DNA from: Maribacter cobaltidurans
Lineage (GTDB): Bacteria; Bacteroidota; Bacteroidia; Flavobacteriales; Flavobacteriaceae
Assembly (NCBI RefSeq): GCF_002269385.1
Contig: NZ_CP022957.1
Span: forward strand, 3,649,001 to 3,713,000
Length of the DNA stretch: 64,000 nt
Direction of reading: 5' to 3'
Shown: one piece after another, positions 55,301 to 64,000 of the stretch
Layout of the letters: each line of letters begins with the position of its first letter
Position numbering within the stretch: position 1 is the stretch's first letter
Notes under the pieces: generated by a model
What the model saw: the letters and a program-made list of their open reading frames with translations, nothing else
The model's database searches: none
Told to the model about the DNA's origin: nothing
Program-made: the position numbers and the translations under genes

Positions 55301-56207
55301 ATGCAGAAAAACAATTGTTTAACAATCAATTTCTTTATAAGAAAGCACAAGGTGCAATCCGAGAACCGGATTGTCTATTGCAGGATTACCATCGATGGTG
55401 AGCGCACCGATTTTGCATAAACCGGGAAATCAAGTCCAATTTATGGGACAACAGCCGCAAAAGGAGAAAGGACTTTCCAATTATGTCATCTCCCTTAACA
55501 AGTACCTGGACCAAATCTATACAGGTCTACTTGAATCCCATAGACTATTGATGGCGGAAAAGAAGGTGGCAATAAAAGCAAGGTTGTTTGGGGGGACGAG
55601 AGAGGCAAGACATTTAAGCAATTGATTGCCTACCACAACGGGACCATGTACACTTCATTACGCCCGGGAACCAGAAAGAACTACCATATTACCGAAAGAT
55701 GAATAAGCCTCTTCTCTTGTTATAGGAGCCTGTCATACATTGACGTAAAAGCACTATCTCCAGACAATGTTATTAAAGATATTGATGGGAATGATTGGTA
55801 GTTCACCAAAAGGACGAAGACCGATGAACGGCTAAAAATACCATTGCTGCCTAAAGCAAGGGATATTATCAAGAAAATATGAGGAATCTTCGGAAAGGAC
55901 AATAAAAAATGTCCTTTTACCCGTTTTCAGTAACTAGAAAGTCAATTTCTATCTGAGGGAGATTAGTAAAGCCTGTGGCGTCCGTAAAAGGGTCACGTTC
56001 CACACGGCAAGGCACACTTTTGCAACAACGGTAACCTTATCCAATGGAGTCCCGATAGAAACAGTTTCAAAGTTGTTGGTTCATACCCAACTGTCCACTG
56101 CCCAAATCTATGCGAGTTTACTGGAGCACAAGATGGTGGAGAACATAAAGAATCTCATAGACCAAACGGGACAACAAAAAAATAAAAAGTTGATAAGGGA
56201 CCGATGA
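55301..56207 (+). pseudogene. Decayed tyrosine recombinase (integrase) downstream of tRNA-Pro
   Basis: Pieces of one Bacteroidota-type site-specific integrase appear in order but in different frames. Residues like RKHKVQSENRIVYCRITIDG (arm-binding domain) run from the ATG to a TAA at 55418. Then come ISLNKYLDQIYTGLLESHRL and YHNGTMYTSLRPGTRKNYHI (core-binding), broken catalytic pieces with in-frame stops, and finally HTARHTFATTVTLSNGVPIE with the H-xx-R motif and AQIYASLLEHK with the catalytic tyrosine. At least three frameshifts and several stops show that it is dead. Position 228 bp after a tRNA 3' end marks a former integration at tRNA-Pro. No second attachment copy was found in the window. 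Confidence 0.88.
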
Positions 56208-56680
56208 ATTTTATTTTGATTATGTAATGACTATGCTAAATGGAAAAACTAGATGACCACACAATTTCGTGGTGTTTTATTTTCTTGACTCCTAAGAATA
56301 TGGTTAAAGTTTTTAATCGAAAAGAAATGTTTAGAAGCATTGTACGAATGGAACGGGACCACTAAACTACAACCAAACTAATTCATTGATCTAGATAGAA
56401 TTTTTTACAAGTATATAAGGGTTAAGTGTGTTATAATTTGTTCTCTAAAAAAATAAAGGGAATTTGACCCAAATTCGATTAAAAAAGATTAATAAAAACA
56501 ATCATTCTGCCCCAAAGATAATTCTCGTAATTAGGTTGCAATCAAAAATTTATTTGGTTTTTTTTCTAAGTGAGTAAAAAAATAATATAGTTACAGTTTT
56601 TTTTCTCGATATTGTAGGTATTTATAACAATTTTTGTTTTCCATTTTACTTGAATTTATTCTGCAAACACAAAGATTTCA
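56208..56680. other. 473-bp AT-rich gap
   Basis: No gene, RNA or repeat that I can support. It may be remains of the integrated element plus the kinase promoter. Confidence 0.4.
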
Positions 56681-58870
56681 ATGACCGTTAAACAAAACCG
56701 GCTTAGAAAAATTCCCGTTCCATTAGCAGTATTGAACGCTAATTATGTTTTTGTTGACTTCTCTGAAAAGTGGTTGAGCCATTTTAACCAATCCGAAACC
56801 ATTATAGGTAAGACCCTTTTTGAATGTATGGACGAATTACCTGAGGAATTATTGTCGGACATAAAGTATTGCTTGGAGGGAGTCGAGAACAGGTCAGATA
56901 TTAAAAGGGTGATTTTAGAGAATGGCGATGCAATTTGGTACGAATGGAAGATAGAAACTTTAAAATCCGATAAAGGTACAGTAGACGAATTAATATTGGT
57001 ATTAGAGAACGTTACCGATAAAAAGTTTGAAGAAGCACTTTTTGTCAAATCTCAACAGGTTGCAAGAATAGGAGGTTGGGAGGTGGATCTTATAGATAAC
57101 ACTATTTTTTGGTCAAAAATAACTAAGGAAATTCATGAAGTCAACGATGACTATGAGCCCAATCTAGAAAATGCAATTTCTTTCTACAAGGAAGGAATTA
57201 GCAGAGAGACCATGAGCGTACTTGTCCAGGAAGGGATTGAAAATGGTAAACCATGGGATGTGGAACTTCAAATCGTAACAGCCACGGGTAGGGAAGTTTG
57301 GGTAAGGGCGATTGGAGAGCCTGAAATGCTCGATGGCAAATGCGTTAGAATAACAGGTACTTTTCAGGATATTGATATAAGGAAGAAAGCTGAAATCCAT
57401 TATAGGAGCGTAAGTGACCGTTTGATTTTGGCAACTAACAAGGCCGGAATTGGAATTTGGGAACTTGATTTGCCGAACAATGAACTTTTATGGGATTCCA
57501 ACATGTATGATTTGTACGGAATAAAGGAAACGGACTTTAAAGGGGTCTATGAGGCTTGGGAAGCCTGTGTCCTTCCCGGGGACCTTGAAAAATCTTCAAA
57601 AGAAGTTCAAGAGGCCATTGATGGTAAAAAAGATTTCAATACAAATTTTAGGGTTAAATTGCCAAATGGAGAAATACGGTGTATAAAAGCTGAGGCCACG
57701 GTTATTAGGGATATTGATGGAAGTGCATTAAAAATGATTGGCATCAACCAGGACATATCCCAACTAAAGACTACGCAATTACAACTCGAAAAAATCGAAG
57801 AATCCCTTCAAGGAGCATTCGAGAACTCTTCCATAGGCATGGCCCTTGTTGCCTTGGACGGTAAATTCATCAGTGTCAATCAAAGTCTTTGCAACAGCTT
57901 AGGTTACAAAAATGAAGAATTACTGAAGTTGACTTTTCAGGATATAACGCATCCAGATGACTTAGAAATAGACTTATCCCTTCTAGGTGAAATCATTAAA
58001 GGAAAACGAAGCACATTCCAGATTGAGAAAAGGTATTTTAATAAAGTGGGTCAGTTGGTTTACGTACTTCTGACAGTAACATCGGTTAAAAAGTTAAATG
58101 GAGAAATCTCACATTTTATATCACAGATAGTGGATATATCATCGCGTATCGAAGCCGAGGAGAAATTAAAAAACATACTTCAATTAACCACAAACCAAAA
58201 CAATAGTCTCTTGAATTTTGCACATATCGTTTCCCACAACCTTCGTTCACATGCTGCAAACCTTACGATGATGACTGGGTTTCTTTTGGATGATGATTTA
58301 GGACAGGAGGAGCGCAAAAATACCTTAAGTATGTTGATTAAGGCTTCAAACGGGCTCAACGAAACCATTACACACCTTAACGAAGTGGTCCAGGTAAAAC
58401 TTGAAACAGAGAAAAAACTGAGTACGGTTCCACTGAGGAAAACCGTTGACAAGATTTTGGACGATATCATAGCTTTGATAAATGAGAATGATGTATTAAT
58501 AAACATAAATATCCCCAATAAACTGACCATCAAAGGAGTCTTGGCCTATCTAGAAAGTGTTATATTGAATTTGGTCACCAATGCCATAAAATATCGTGAT
58601 CTTAAAAGGAAAGCCATACTTACTATCCAAGCCACCTTAGAAGGCAAATATGTTATGTTATCCGTCCAAGACAATGGTATGGGAATAGATATGGAAAAAT
58701 ATGGACAGAAACTTTTTGGAATGTACCAAACCTTTCATGGAAATGATGATGCACGGGGTATTGGACTTTTTATCACCAAGTATCAAATTGAATCCATGGG
58801 AGGTAAAATAACAGTGGAGAGCCAAGTTGGTTCTGGAACAAGATTTATTGTCAAATTATTAAAAGCGTAG
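56681..58870 (+). CDS. Multi-PAS sensor histidine kinase
   Basis: A 729-residue soluble kinase without membrane segments. Four PAS/PAC units can be seen at about 10-120, 125-240, 245-365 and 370-485; the last has the clear SIGMALVALDGKFISVNQSL motif. The phospho-acceptor region is NFAHIVSHNLRSHAANL near residue 512, and the ATPase domain has NLVTNAIKYR, DNGMGIDMEKYG and ARGIGLFITKYQIE. It senses a cytoplasmic cue and should pass phosphate to the response regulator 5 nt downstream. Confidence 0.9.
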   Translation: MTVKQNRLRKIPVPLAVLNANYVFVDFSEKWLSHFNQSETIIGKTLFECMDELPEELLSDIKYCLEGVENRSDIKRVILENGDAIWYEWKIETLKSDKGTVDELILVLENVTDKKFEEALFVKSQQVARIGGWEVDLIDNTIFWSKITKEIHEVNDDYEPNLENAISFYKEGISRETMSVLVQEGIENGKPWDVELQIVTATGREVWVRAIGEPEMLDGKCVRITGTFQDIDIRKKAEIHYRSVSDRLILATNKAGIGIWELDLPNNELLWDSNMYDLYGIKETDFKGVYEAWEACVLPGDLEKSSKEVQEAIDGKKDFNTNFRVKLPNGEIRCIKAEATVIRDIDGSALKMIGINQDISQLKTTQLQLEKIEESLQGAFENSSIGMALVALDGKFISVNQSLCNSLGYKNEELLKLTFQDITHPDDLEIDLSLLGEIIKGKRSTFQIEKRYFNKVGQLVYVLLTVTSVKKLNGEISHFISQIVDISSRIEAEEKLKNILQLTTNQNNSLLNFAHIVSHNLRSHAANLTMMTGFLLDDDLGQEERKNTLSMLIKASNGLNETITHLNEVVQVKLETEKKLSTVPLRKTVDKILDDIIALINENDVLININIPNKLTIKGVLAYLESVILNLVTNAIKYRDLKRKAILTIQATLEGKYVMLSVQDNGMGIDMEKYGQKLFGMYQTFHGNDDARGIGLFITKYQIESMGGKITVESQVGSGTRFIVKLLKA

Positions 58871-58875
58871 TCTAA

Positions 58876-59310
58876 ATGAATCAATTGAATTGTGCATTTA
58901 TTGTGGATGATGATCCCATCCACCAGTTTGGAATGAAGGTTTTGATGGAAAAACTAGAATTTTCAAAAAAAGTTATGGTATTCTATAACGGACAAGAGGC
59001 AATAGATGCCTTGTTGGATATGTTAAGGGCCAAAAAGCAGTTTCCCAATGTTATCTTTTTGGATTTGAACATGCCAATCAAAGATGGTTGGGGTTTTCTT
59101 GATGATTTTGTTCAAATCCCTCACAGTAATAGAGAAAAGGTCCTGATCTATGTGGTTAGTTCTTCGATAAGTCCATTAGACCAAGAAAGGGCAAAGGAAT
59201 ATGCTGTGGTTAGTAATTACCTGTTCAAACCTATTGACGAAAGTGATTTGAAGAATATTTTAAATGATAATCGAAATAAAAACCTTGCTATCAATAGGGG
59301 AGAGTTATGA
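58876..59310 (+). CDS. Single-domain response regulator
   Basis: A 144-residue CheY-like receiver with no output domain. The acidic pocket FIVDDDP (residues 8-14), the phospho-acceptor aspartate in VIFLDLNMPIKDG, and the switch lysine in YLFKPIDE are all intact. It is co-transcribed with the PAS histidine kinase (5-nt gap) and is its likely partner, acting through protein contacts or in a relay. Confidence 0.92.
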   Translation: MNQLNCAFIVDDDPIHQFGMKVLMEKLEFSKKVMVFYNGQEAIDALLDMLRAKKQFPNVIFLDLNMPIKDGWGFLDDFVQIPHSNREKVLIYVVSSSISPLDQERAKEYAVVSNYLFKPIDESDLKNILNDNRNKNLAINRGEL

Positions 59311-59779
59311 AAGTTTAGTTTGAACTAATCTAATTTGGACTTTTTGGTTTTTGAATGTTTCTTGTTCAGCCCATGTCACCAATTTAAATTTTTAGTGGGA
59401 TTGATATAATGAAACAAAAACTATTGAGAAAAGTTTTTAGGTATATTAATACATATTCCCATTCTAAATATGTTTGGGGTCCTATACCAAAATGTATTCA
59501 AAAATATCGCCACCAACCAATTGGCCGATACTACAAATTATTCCTTTAGGTGTTTGTTCTATTGGTTGCATTTTAAAAAGAAAAATTTGACAAGCCCATA
59601 TTGATGTCTTTTCAAAATAGACAAATGTATATAGCCGTAAAAAATGATAATGGCTTGTTTTCATTTCCCTCAGGAAAGCTTGATGGTATCTCTGTTGTGG
59701 AAGAATTGGCGTATGATATTGAAACTGCCTTGGAGGTTTCCGAAGAATTAAAATTGTAGATTACTATTCATCTGATAAT
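59311..59779. other. 469-bp gap with short open frames only
   Basis: A 32-codon frame at about 59490 and a 40-codon frame beginning near 59627 are open but not recognisable. No terminator is clear. The segment may hold decayed coding DNA. Confidence 0.35.
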
Positions 59780-60248
59780 TTATTGGTGAAACTGACTCTT
59801 TAAGGTCTCGTAGGCGTAGCCCAAATTGAAGCCGTTGCTTACATTGAACAGAAATAGCCCGCTGATGCTCTCGTCGTACCTGTAGCTTGCACCCAGCTCA
59901 AAGCGCTGCCCAAAGTCCAGAATCCCGCTCACTTCCCCTTTCCCGAAATATAAACTGGGGTAATCGTCGAAGTCGATATAGTAGGAGACATTGATGGCCA
60001 TCCATGTCTGGCGTTCGATGAAGGTCCTGTCATTGAGTATGGCGCCCCCTCTATGCCGGCCCATTGCCTTCGAATCCTCAAGTAGAACTCTGCGGCATCG
60101 GAACTTCCCGCAAAGGCAGGGTTGTAAATGTTCATATTATAGCGGTAAAAGGTGTAATTGGGGTCCTGCTGTGCACTTGCCGAAAGGGAAAGAGCAAAAA
60201 GGGCAACCGCTATCAATAGTTTATGATACGTTTCATTTGTTTTTGCAT
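59780..60248 (-). pseudogene. PorP/SprF family pseudogene
   Basis: On the minus strand, an ATG at 60236 begins MKRII and then hits TGA; the next frame continues as KLLIAVALFALSLSASAQQD (a normal signal peptide) and PNYTFYRYNMNIYNPAFAGS, the PorP/SprF N-terminus. After QWAGIEGAP the frame shifts again to IDFDDYPSLYFGKGEVSG and FELGASYRYDESISGLFLFN, which is the C-terminal barrel end. About half of the usual 300 residues are missing. A one-base loss near the start and a large internal deletion explain the pattern. It is immediately downstream of a T9SS type B adhesin, the usual partner of a PorP/SprF protein. Confidence 0.83.
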
Positions 60249-60271
60249 TATATTTTCGGTTGATGTTGATT

Positions 60272-63200
60272 TTAATAATTAATGAATATCCATCCCTGTA
60301 GGGGCGCACTTCCGTCGCCAAGGTCAATGACATAGAGATAAGACCCAGCGGGGAGCTTCTCCCGATTATCCTTATAACTTCCCGTCCAATCATTTTCGTA
60401 TCCCTTGACGGCAAAGACTTCATGGCCAGATCTATTGTACACCCTCACAACATTGTTGGGATAGTTCCCAATGCCTGGAACGATCCAAGTATCGTTGTTG
60501 CCATCACCGTTAGGGGTAAAAGCTTGAGCGGGAATAATGCGGGGTGCACCGTCCATTGGGAAATCATCGTTGCTATCGGGAATTCCATCATTGTCATCAT
60601 CGTTATCGGCGTTGTCGCCCGTTCCATCACCATCCGTATCGGTATCCTCAGTAGGGTCCCAAGGGAAGGCATCCTCCGTATCGGGGACCCCGTCGTTGTC
60701 ATCGTCAGGGTCGGCATTGTCTCCGATACCATCGCCATCACTGTCCACACTTTCATTGGGGTCGTTCGGCAAGGCATCTTCTGAATCTGGTACGCCATCA
60801 TTGTCCGTGTCGGTAATTTGACCGTTTGGATAAATATCTTCATCATTTGGTATTCCATCTCCATCGATGTCATTGTCATTGTTGTCACCGGTTCCGTCAC
60901 CGTCGGTGTCAGTATCTTCGGAGTTGTCTAGAGGAAAGGCATCTTCGGTATCGGGGGTGCCGTCATTGTCATCGTCCGGGTCTGAGTTGTCACCTTGACC
61001 GTCTCCATCACTGTCCACACTTTCGTTTGGGTCATTGGGGAAGGCATCCTCTGAATCGGGAACACCATCGTTGTCAGCATCTTCAACATCACCATTTGGA
61101 TACAAATCCTCATCATTTGGAATTCCATCTCCGTCAATATCATCATCAGTATTGTCGCCCGTTCCGTCGCCATCGGTATCGGTATCCTCGGAATCATCCA
61201 ATGGGAAGGCATCATCAACATCTGGGGTTCCATCCCCATCATCATCGGTATCGGCGTTATTACCGGTTCCATCACCATCGGTGTCGGTATCCTCGGAATC
61301 ATCCAATGGGAAGGCATCCTCGGTATCGGGAGTTCCGTCCCCATCGTCATCTGTATCGGCATTGTCTCCGGTTCCGTCCCCATCGGTATCGGTATCCTCG
61401 CTATCGTCCAGCGGAAAGGCATCGTCCGTATCAGGGGTACCGTCATTGTCGTCATCGGTATCGGCATTGTCGCCCGTTCCGTCCCCATCGGTATCGGTGT
61501 CCTCGTTTTCGTCCAATGGAAAGGCGTCATCAGTGTCTGGAGTACCATCCCCATCATCGTCGGTATCGGCGTTGTCGCCCGTTCCGTCCCCATCGGTATC
61601 GGTGTCCTCGTTTTCATCCAACGGGAAGGCATCGTCCGTATCAGGGGTACCGTCATTGTCGTCATCGGTATCGGCGTTGTCCCCGGTTCCGTCCCCATCG
61701 GTATCGGTATCCTCGTTTTCATCCAACGGGAATGCATCCTGGGCATCGGGAGTACCATCCCCGTCATCATCGGTATCGGCATTGTCGCCGGTTCCGTCCC
61801 CATCGGTATCCGTGTCCTCGTTTTCGTCCAATGGAAAGGCATCGTCAACATCTGGGGTTCCGTCATTGTCGTCATCATCATCGCAAGCATTACCATCACC
61901 ATCAGCATCGGTATCCGTTTGGTCTGCGTTGGCTATAGAGGTACAGTTATCGGTATCATCCCGTACCCCATCTTCATCAGTATCGGGATATAGGTAAGTA
62001 AATCCAGTGGTGGTTGCTGTTCCGACAGTTGTGGTCACGACAATGCTTCCACTGGTACCTTCGTCCACTACCGCTGTTATTTGTGTGGATGAATCCACGG
62101 TAAATGAAGCAGCATTGGTGCCACCAAAGGTGACTTGTGTTGTGCCGTTGAAATTGGTGCCTGTGATGACCACGTTATCTCCCGTTTCTGCACTGGTAGG
62201 TGTGAAGGAAGTGATAGTTGGTGACGAATTTTTAACTTCCACTGTCTTAAAGGTAGATTGGCCACAAAGTTGATATGTGATATTCGCAGTTCCAGTAGCC
62301 ACTCCCGTAACAAGACCTGATTGATTTACGGTTGCAATGTTCGTATTATTGCTTGACCAAACACCACCACTTTCTAAATGTGTCAACTGTATTTGTCCTC
62401 CTATTGCCGTTGTATTTTCTCCTGAGATTTGGGAAAAATAACCCTGCACCCAGTTACTTGTGGTTCCTGAAAGGGCAAAATTATTAAGTGTACCGTCATT
62501 CGCAGACGCCGTATTATCCGGTAATGTAGTCAGACCTATATTATTACCTTCTGTGACCCCTTCATTAAAATTATAATGTCCAATAAGTCCAGCTTCGTTG
62601 CCCATTAAAGCAGTATTCATGTTATTTGTGATTTCCGAGGCTGTACGGGAATCGCTCCAAAAACGAACATCATCTATCTTTCCGGCAAAATAATTATCAA
62701 TGAAACCGAACTGGTAAGGGGCCGTAATATTTATCGCACCCGGTGCCGGAGCAGTGATGACCTCTTGTCCATTAACGTAAACAATAAACTGAAGGCCATC
62801 TTTTACCAATGCTATATGTGACCAGACATTCTGCAGAATCGAAGGATTCGTCTCCAAAAACGGGAACCGTGTCAATGTGTTGTCCTCATATGAGTCAATA
62901 TGAATTTTACCATCGATAATATAGAAGGAGGGATTTCTAGTTTCGATAGCTCCCTGTTGATTACCCATAATAGCGTGATAGTCCCCGTCCCAATTGGAAT
63001 TATCGGGCAATATCCATGCTTCAATGGTAAAGTCGCTTGCACCATCGGGTATGGTTATACTAGTCAAATTAACATAATCGTCAATCCCATCAAAATAGAG
63101 GGAGTTATTGGTCTCTGCATTTACTGAAATGTTTTCTGCAACCGTTCCTGAGACTATTGCAACGTTTCCTGAAAGTCGACCGGACTGACCGGCAGCTACA

Positions 63201-64000
63201 CGAACATAAATAGTTGTGTTGACTATTGTATTAGCCACAGGTGATAGAATAAGACTGGAAACAAAACCACTATTTTCGTTCAGCGATATTTCAAAACCTG
63301 AAGGTGCAGATATGACCATATCTTGATAGGCATCACTGGCAGAAACATCAAAATCAAGCGCAGAGGACGTTTCTCCTCCGCAGTAAATAATACTGTTCAA
63401 TGATGATACGGATGTTGTGATATTCGTTTTTGAGGTAAATGTAAATCCACTCAAAGTTGCGGTGCCCCCGGCCGTAACCACTTCCACATCACCCGATGCT
63501 GCTGTGTTGCCCAAAACAGCTGTAATCTGGGTGCTTGAATCCACGGTGTAAGAAGCTGCATCAATTCCACCAAAAGTGACTTGCGTGGCACCGTCAAAGT
63601 TGGTACCTGTGATGACCACAGTATCTTCTTGACCAGCTTCTACAGGGTCAAAAGAGATGACGGTAGGTTCTGGCAATTCTGTTACGGTTTCAATTTCTGC
63701 TTCCGTCAATTTTCGATCAAAAATTACCATATCATCAATACAACCATTGAAATATTCCCATGTTGTGGCAGAGAGATTGTATTGATTAGTATGGGCAAAA
63801 CCTAGTTGATTGTAAATCATATCCAAATGAGCTACTGCCGCACCTGTTGTATTAGCTTCCAAACTTCCATCCAAATAAATGGATACTGAATTGGTGCCAG
63901 CTGTAAAATCTACTTGGTGCCAGTTACCATCATTCACCGTAGATGATGAAATGGCCTGTATGCTTGTGCTGGTTGAAGTCCACAAGGTGCCTTTCAGTTT
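60272..64000 (-). CDS. Giant T9SS type B surface protein with TSP3-type calcium repeats, 5' part missing
   Basis: At least 1242 residues read leftward; the frame is open to the right edge, so the start lies outside. Order from the edge: a LamG/concanavalin-like domain (NGCIDDMVIFDRKLTEAEIE), an IPT/TIG domain (VVITGTNFDGATQVTFGG), a second LamG domain (YFDGIDDYVNL ... GKIDDVRFWSDSRTASEI), a Big_2-like Ig domain (SGLVTGVATGTANITYQ), a second IPT/TIG, then about 12 DAFP-type Asp-rich thrombospondin type 3 repeats, and a C-terminal gliding-motility/CHU_C sorting domain (AFTPNGDGNNDTW ... LPAGSYLYVIDLGDG). It is exported by T9SS and attached to the cell surface, probably as an adhesin. Confidence 0.92.
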   Translation of the reverse strand, partial: KLKGTLWTSTSTSIQAISSSTVNDGNWHQVDFTAGTNSVSIYLDGSLEANTTGAAVAHLDMIYNQLGFAHTNQYNLSATTWEYFNGCIDDMVIFDRKLTEAEIETVTELPEPTVISFDPVEAGQEDTVVITGTNFDGATQVTFGGIDAASYTVDSSTQITAVLGNTAASGDVEVVTAGGTATLSGFTFTSKTNITTSVSSLNSIIYCGGETSSALDFDVSASDAYQDMVISAPSGFEISLNENSGFVSSLILSPVANTIVNTTIYVRVAAGQSGRLSGNVAIVSGTVAENISVNAETNNSLYFDGIDDYVNLTSITIPDGASDFTIEAWILPDNSNWDGDYHAIMGNQQGAIETRNPSFYIIDGKIHIDSYEDNTLTRFPFLETNPSILQNVWSHIALVKDGLQFIVYVNGQEVITAPAPGAINITAPYQFGFIDNYFAGKIDDVRFWSDSRTASEITNNMNTALMGNEAGLIGHYNFNEGVTEGNNIGLTTLPDNTASANDGTLNNFALSGTTSNWVQGYFSQISGENTTAIGGQIQLTHLESGGVWSSNNTNIATVNQSGLVTGVATGTANITYQLCGQSTFKTVEVKNSSPTITSFTPTSAETGDNVVITGTNFNGTTQVTFGGTNAASFTVDSSTQITAVVDEGTSGSIVVTTTVGTATTTGFTYLYPDTDEDGVRDDTDNCTSIANADQTDTDADGDGNACDDDDDNDGTPDVDDAFPLDENEDTDTDGDGTGDNADTDDDGDGTPDAQDAFPLDENEDTDTDGDGTGDNADTDDDNDGTPDTDDAFPLDENEDTDTDGDGTGDNADTDDDGDGTPDTDDAFPLDENEDTDTDGDGTGDNADTDDDNDGTPDTDDAFPLDDSEDTDTDGDGTGDNADTDDDGDGTPDTEDAFPLDDSEDTDTDGDGTGNNADTDDDGDGTPDVDDAFPLDDSEDTDTDGDGTGDNTDDDIDGDGIPNDEDLYPNGDVEDADNDGVPDSEDAFPNDPNESVDSDGDGQGDNSDPDDDNDGTPDTEDAFPLDNSEDTDTDGDGTGDNNDNDIDGDGIPNDEDIYPNGQITDTDNDGVPDSEDALPNDPNESVDSDGDGIGDNADPDDDNDGVPDTEDAFPWDPTEDTDTDGDGTGDNADNDDDNDGIPDSNDDFPMDGAPRIIPAQAFTPNGDGNNDTWIVPGIGNYPNNVVRVYNRSGHEVFAVKGYENDWTGSYKDNREKLPAGSYLYVIDLGDGSAPLQGWIFINY
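60600..61890 (-). repeat. 105-bp tandem repeat array coding TSP3 units
   Basis: The coding DNA repeats about every 105 bp (35 residues), each unit carrying DTDGDGTGDNADTDDD and GTPDTDDAFPLD. About 12 units are present; the seven at 61150-61890 are nearly uniform, while those nearer the C-terminus are more diverged (DLYPNG, DALPNDPNE variants). Confidence 0.9.

Noticed and set aside
55371..55625. 84-codon frame downstream of tRNA-Pro
   Set aside because: It is a fragment of the decayed integrase (core-binding part), not an independent gene.
61150..61890. Regularly spaced repeats that might suggest a CRISPR array
   Set aside because: The repeats are in-frame coding units of 105 bp without unique spacers and with no cas genes nearby.
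60928..61908. Second minus-strand frame of 326 codons within the adhesin
   Set aside because: Out-of-frame reading of the same 105-bp repeats, made of Met/Pro/Thr-rich strings.
60826..61997. Long plus-strand open frames (370 and 320 codons) over the adhesin
   Set aside because: They are low-complexity antisense by-products of the Asp-rich repeat array (Ser/Pro or His/Arg strings) with no start context or domain.

Overview
The window looks like chromosomal DNA from a marine-type member of the Bacteroidota, most likely Flavobacteriaceae. Evidence: PorP/SprF and T9SS type B (gliding-motility C-terminal) proteins, a class I ribonucleotide reductase whose ATP-cone sits on the small subunit, TAnnTTTG-type promoter motifs, few Shine-Dalgarno sequences, and many Bacteroidota-style lipoproteins. 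Genus cannot be fixed from the sequence alone.

Region 1 (1-9.5 kb and 16.3-25.5 kb) is an aromatic-acid catabolic supercluster. It holds the end of a crotonase, a DUF3237 protein, a feruloyl-CoA-synthase-like ligase, an aromatic acid/H+ symporter, an amidohydrolase, a secreted alpha/beta hydrolase and vanillate O-demethylase (vanA-vanB). After an interruption come an AraC regulator, protocatechuate 3,4-dioxygenase (pcaH-pcaG), pcaB, a pcaD-pcaC fusion, pobA, a fused pcaI-pcaJ CoA-transferase and pcaF. Together these could carry ferulate, vanillate and 4-hydroxybenzoate to protocatechuate and on to succinyl-CoA and acetyl-CoA. Vanillin dehydrogenase is not in the window. Most gene boundaries here carry a 46-bp palindromic element (or a 26-bp derivative), and one small GIY-YIG nuclease gene is enclosed by copies in inverted orientation.

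Region 2 (9.9-13.4 kb) is an AT-rich accessory insert inside the catabolic cluster. It holds a membrane/coiled-coil protein, then a two-gene CBASS-like defence operon (a CD-NTase and a TIR-STING effector, overlapping by 4 nt), then a small lipoprotein. An attC-like hairpin separates the membrane gene from the defence pair. A DUF1593 protein and a collagen-like lipoprotein follow.

Region 3 (26-38.6 kb) holds nrdB-nrdA, two divergently placed secreted esterase genes (one a double-hydrolase fusion resembling xylan/feruloyl esterases), a DMT transporter, a TPR/PD40 protein with a PorP/SprF protein carrying a C-terminal SPOR domain, and a LuxR-type regulator with a degenerate receiver.

Region 4 (38.8-54.8 kb) is a carbohydrate locus: xylB-xylA-LacI regulator, Gfo/Idh/MocA oxidoreductase, sialate O-acetylesterase-like protein, a GMC dehydrogenase with its subunit-3 partner and a TIM-barrel protein (resembling glycoside 3-dehydrogenase/3-keto-sugar systems), a sulfatase, a second TIM-barrel protein, a GH130-like protein, a D-Ala-D-Ala dipeptidase and an acetyl-esterase-like hydrolase.

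Region 5 (54.9-64 kb) starts with tRNA-Pro(GGG), followed by a decayed tyrosine recombinase (scar of an integrated element), a multi-PAS histidine kinase with a single-domain response regulator, a PorP/SprF pseudogene, and the 3' part of a very large calcium-binding-repeat adhesin with a T9SS type B sorting domain that runs off the right edge.

Overall the window suggests use of hemicellulose and its esterified phenolics: esterases release acetate and hydroxycinnamates, xylose enters through xylAB, and the aromatic acids enter the beta-ketoadipate pathway. That integrated picture is inference from gene content.
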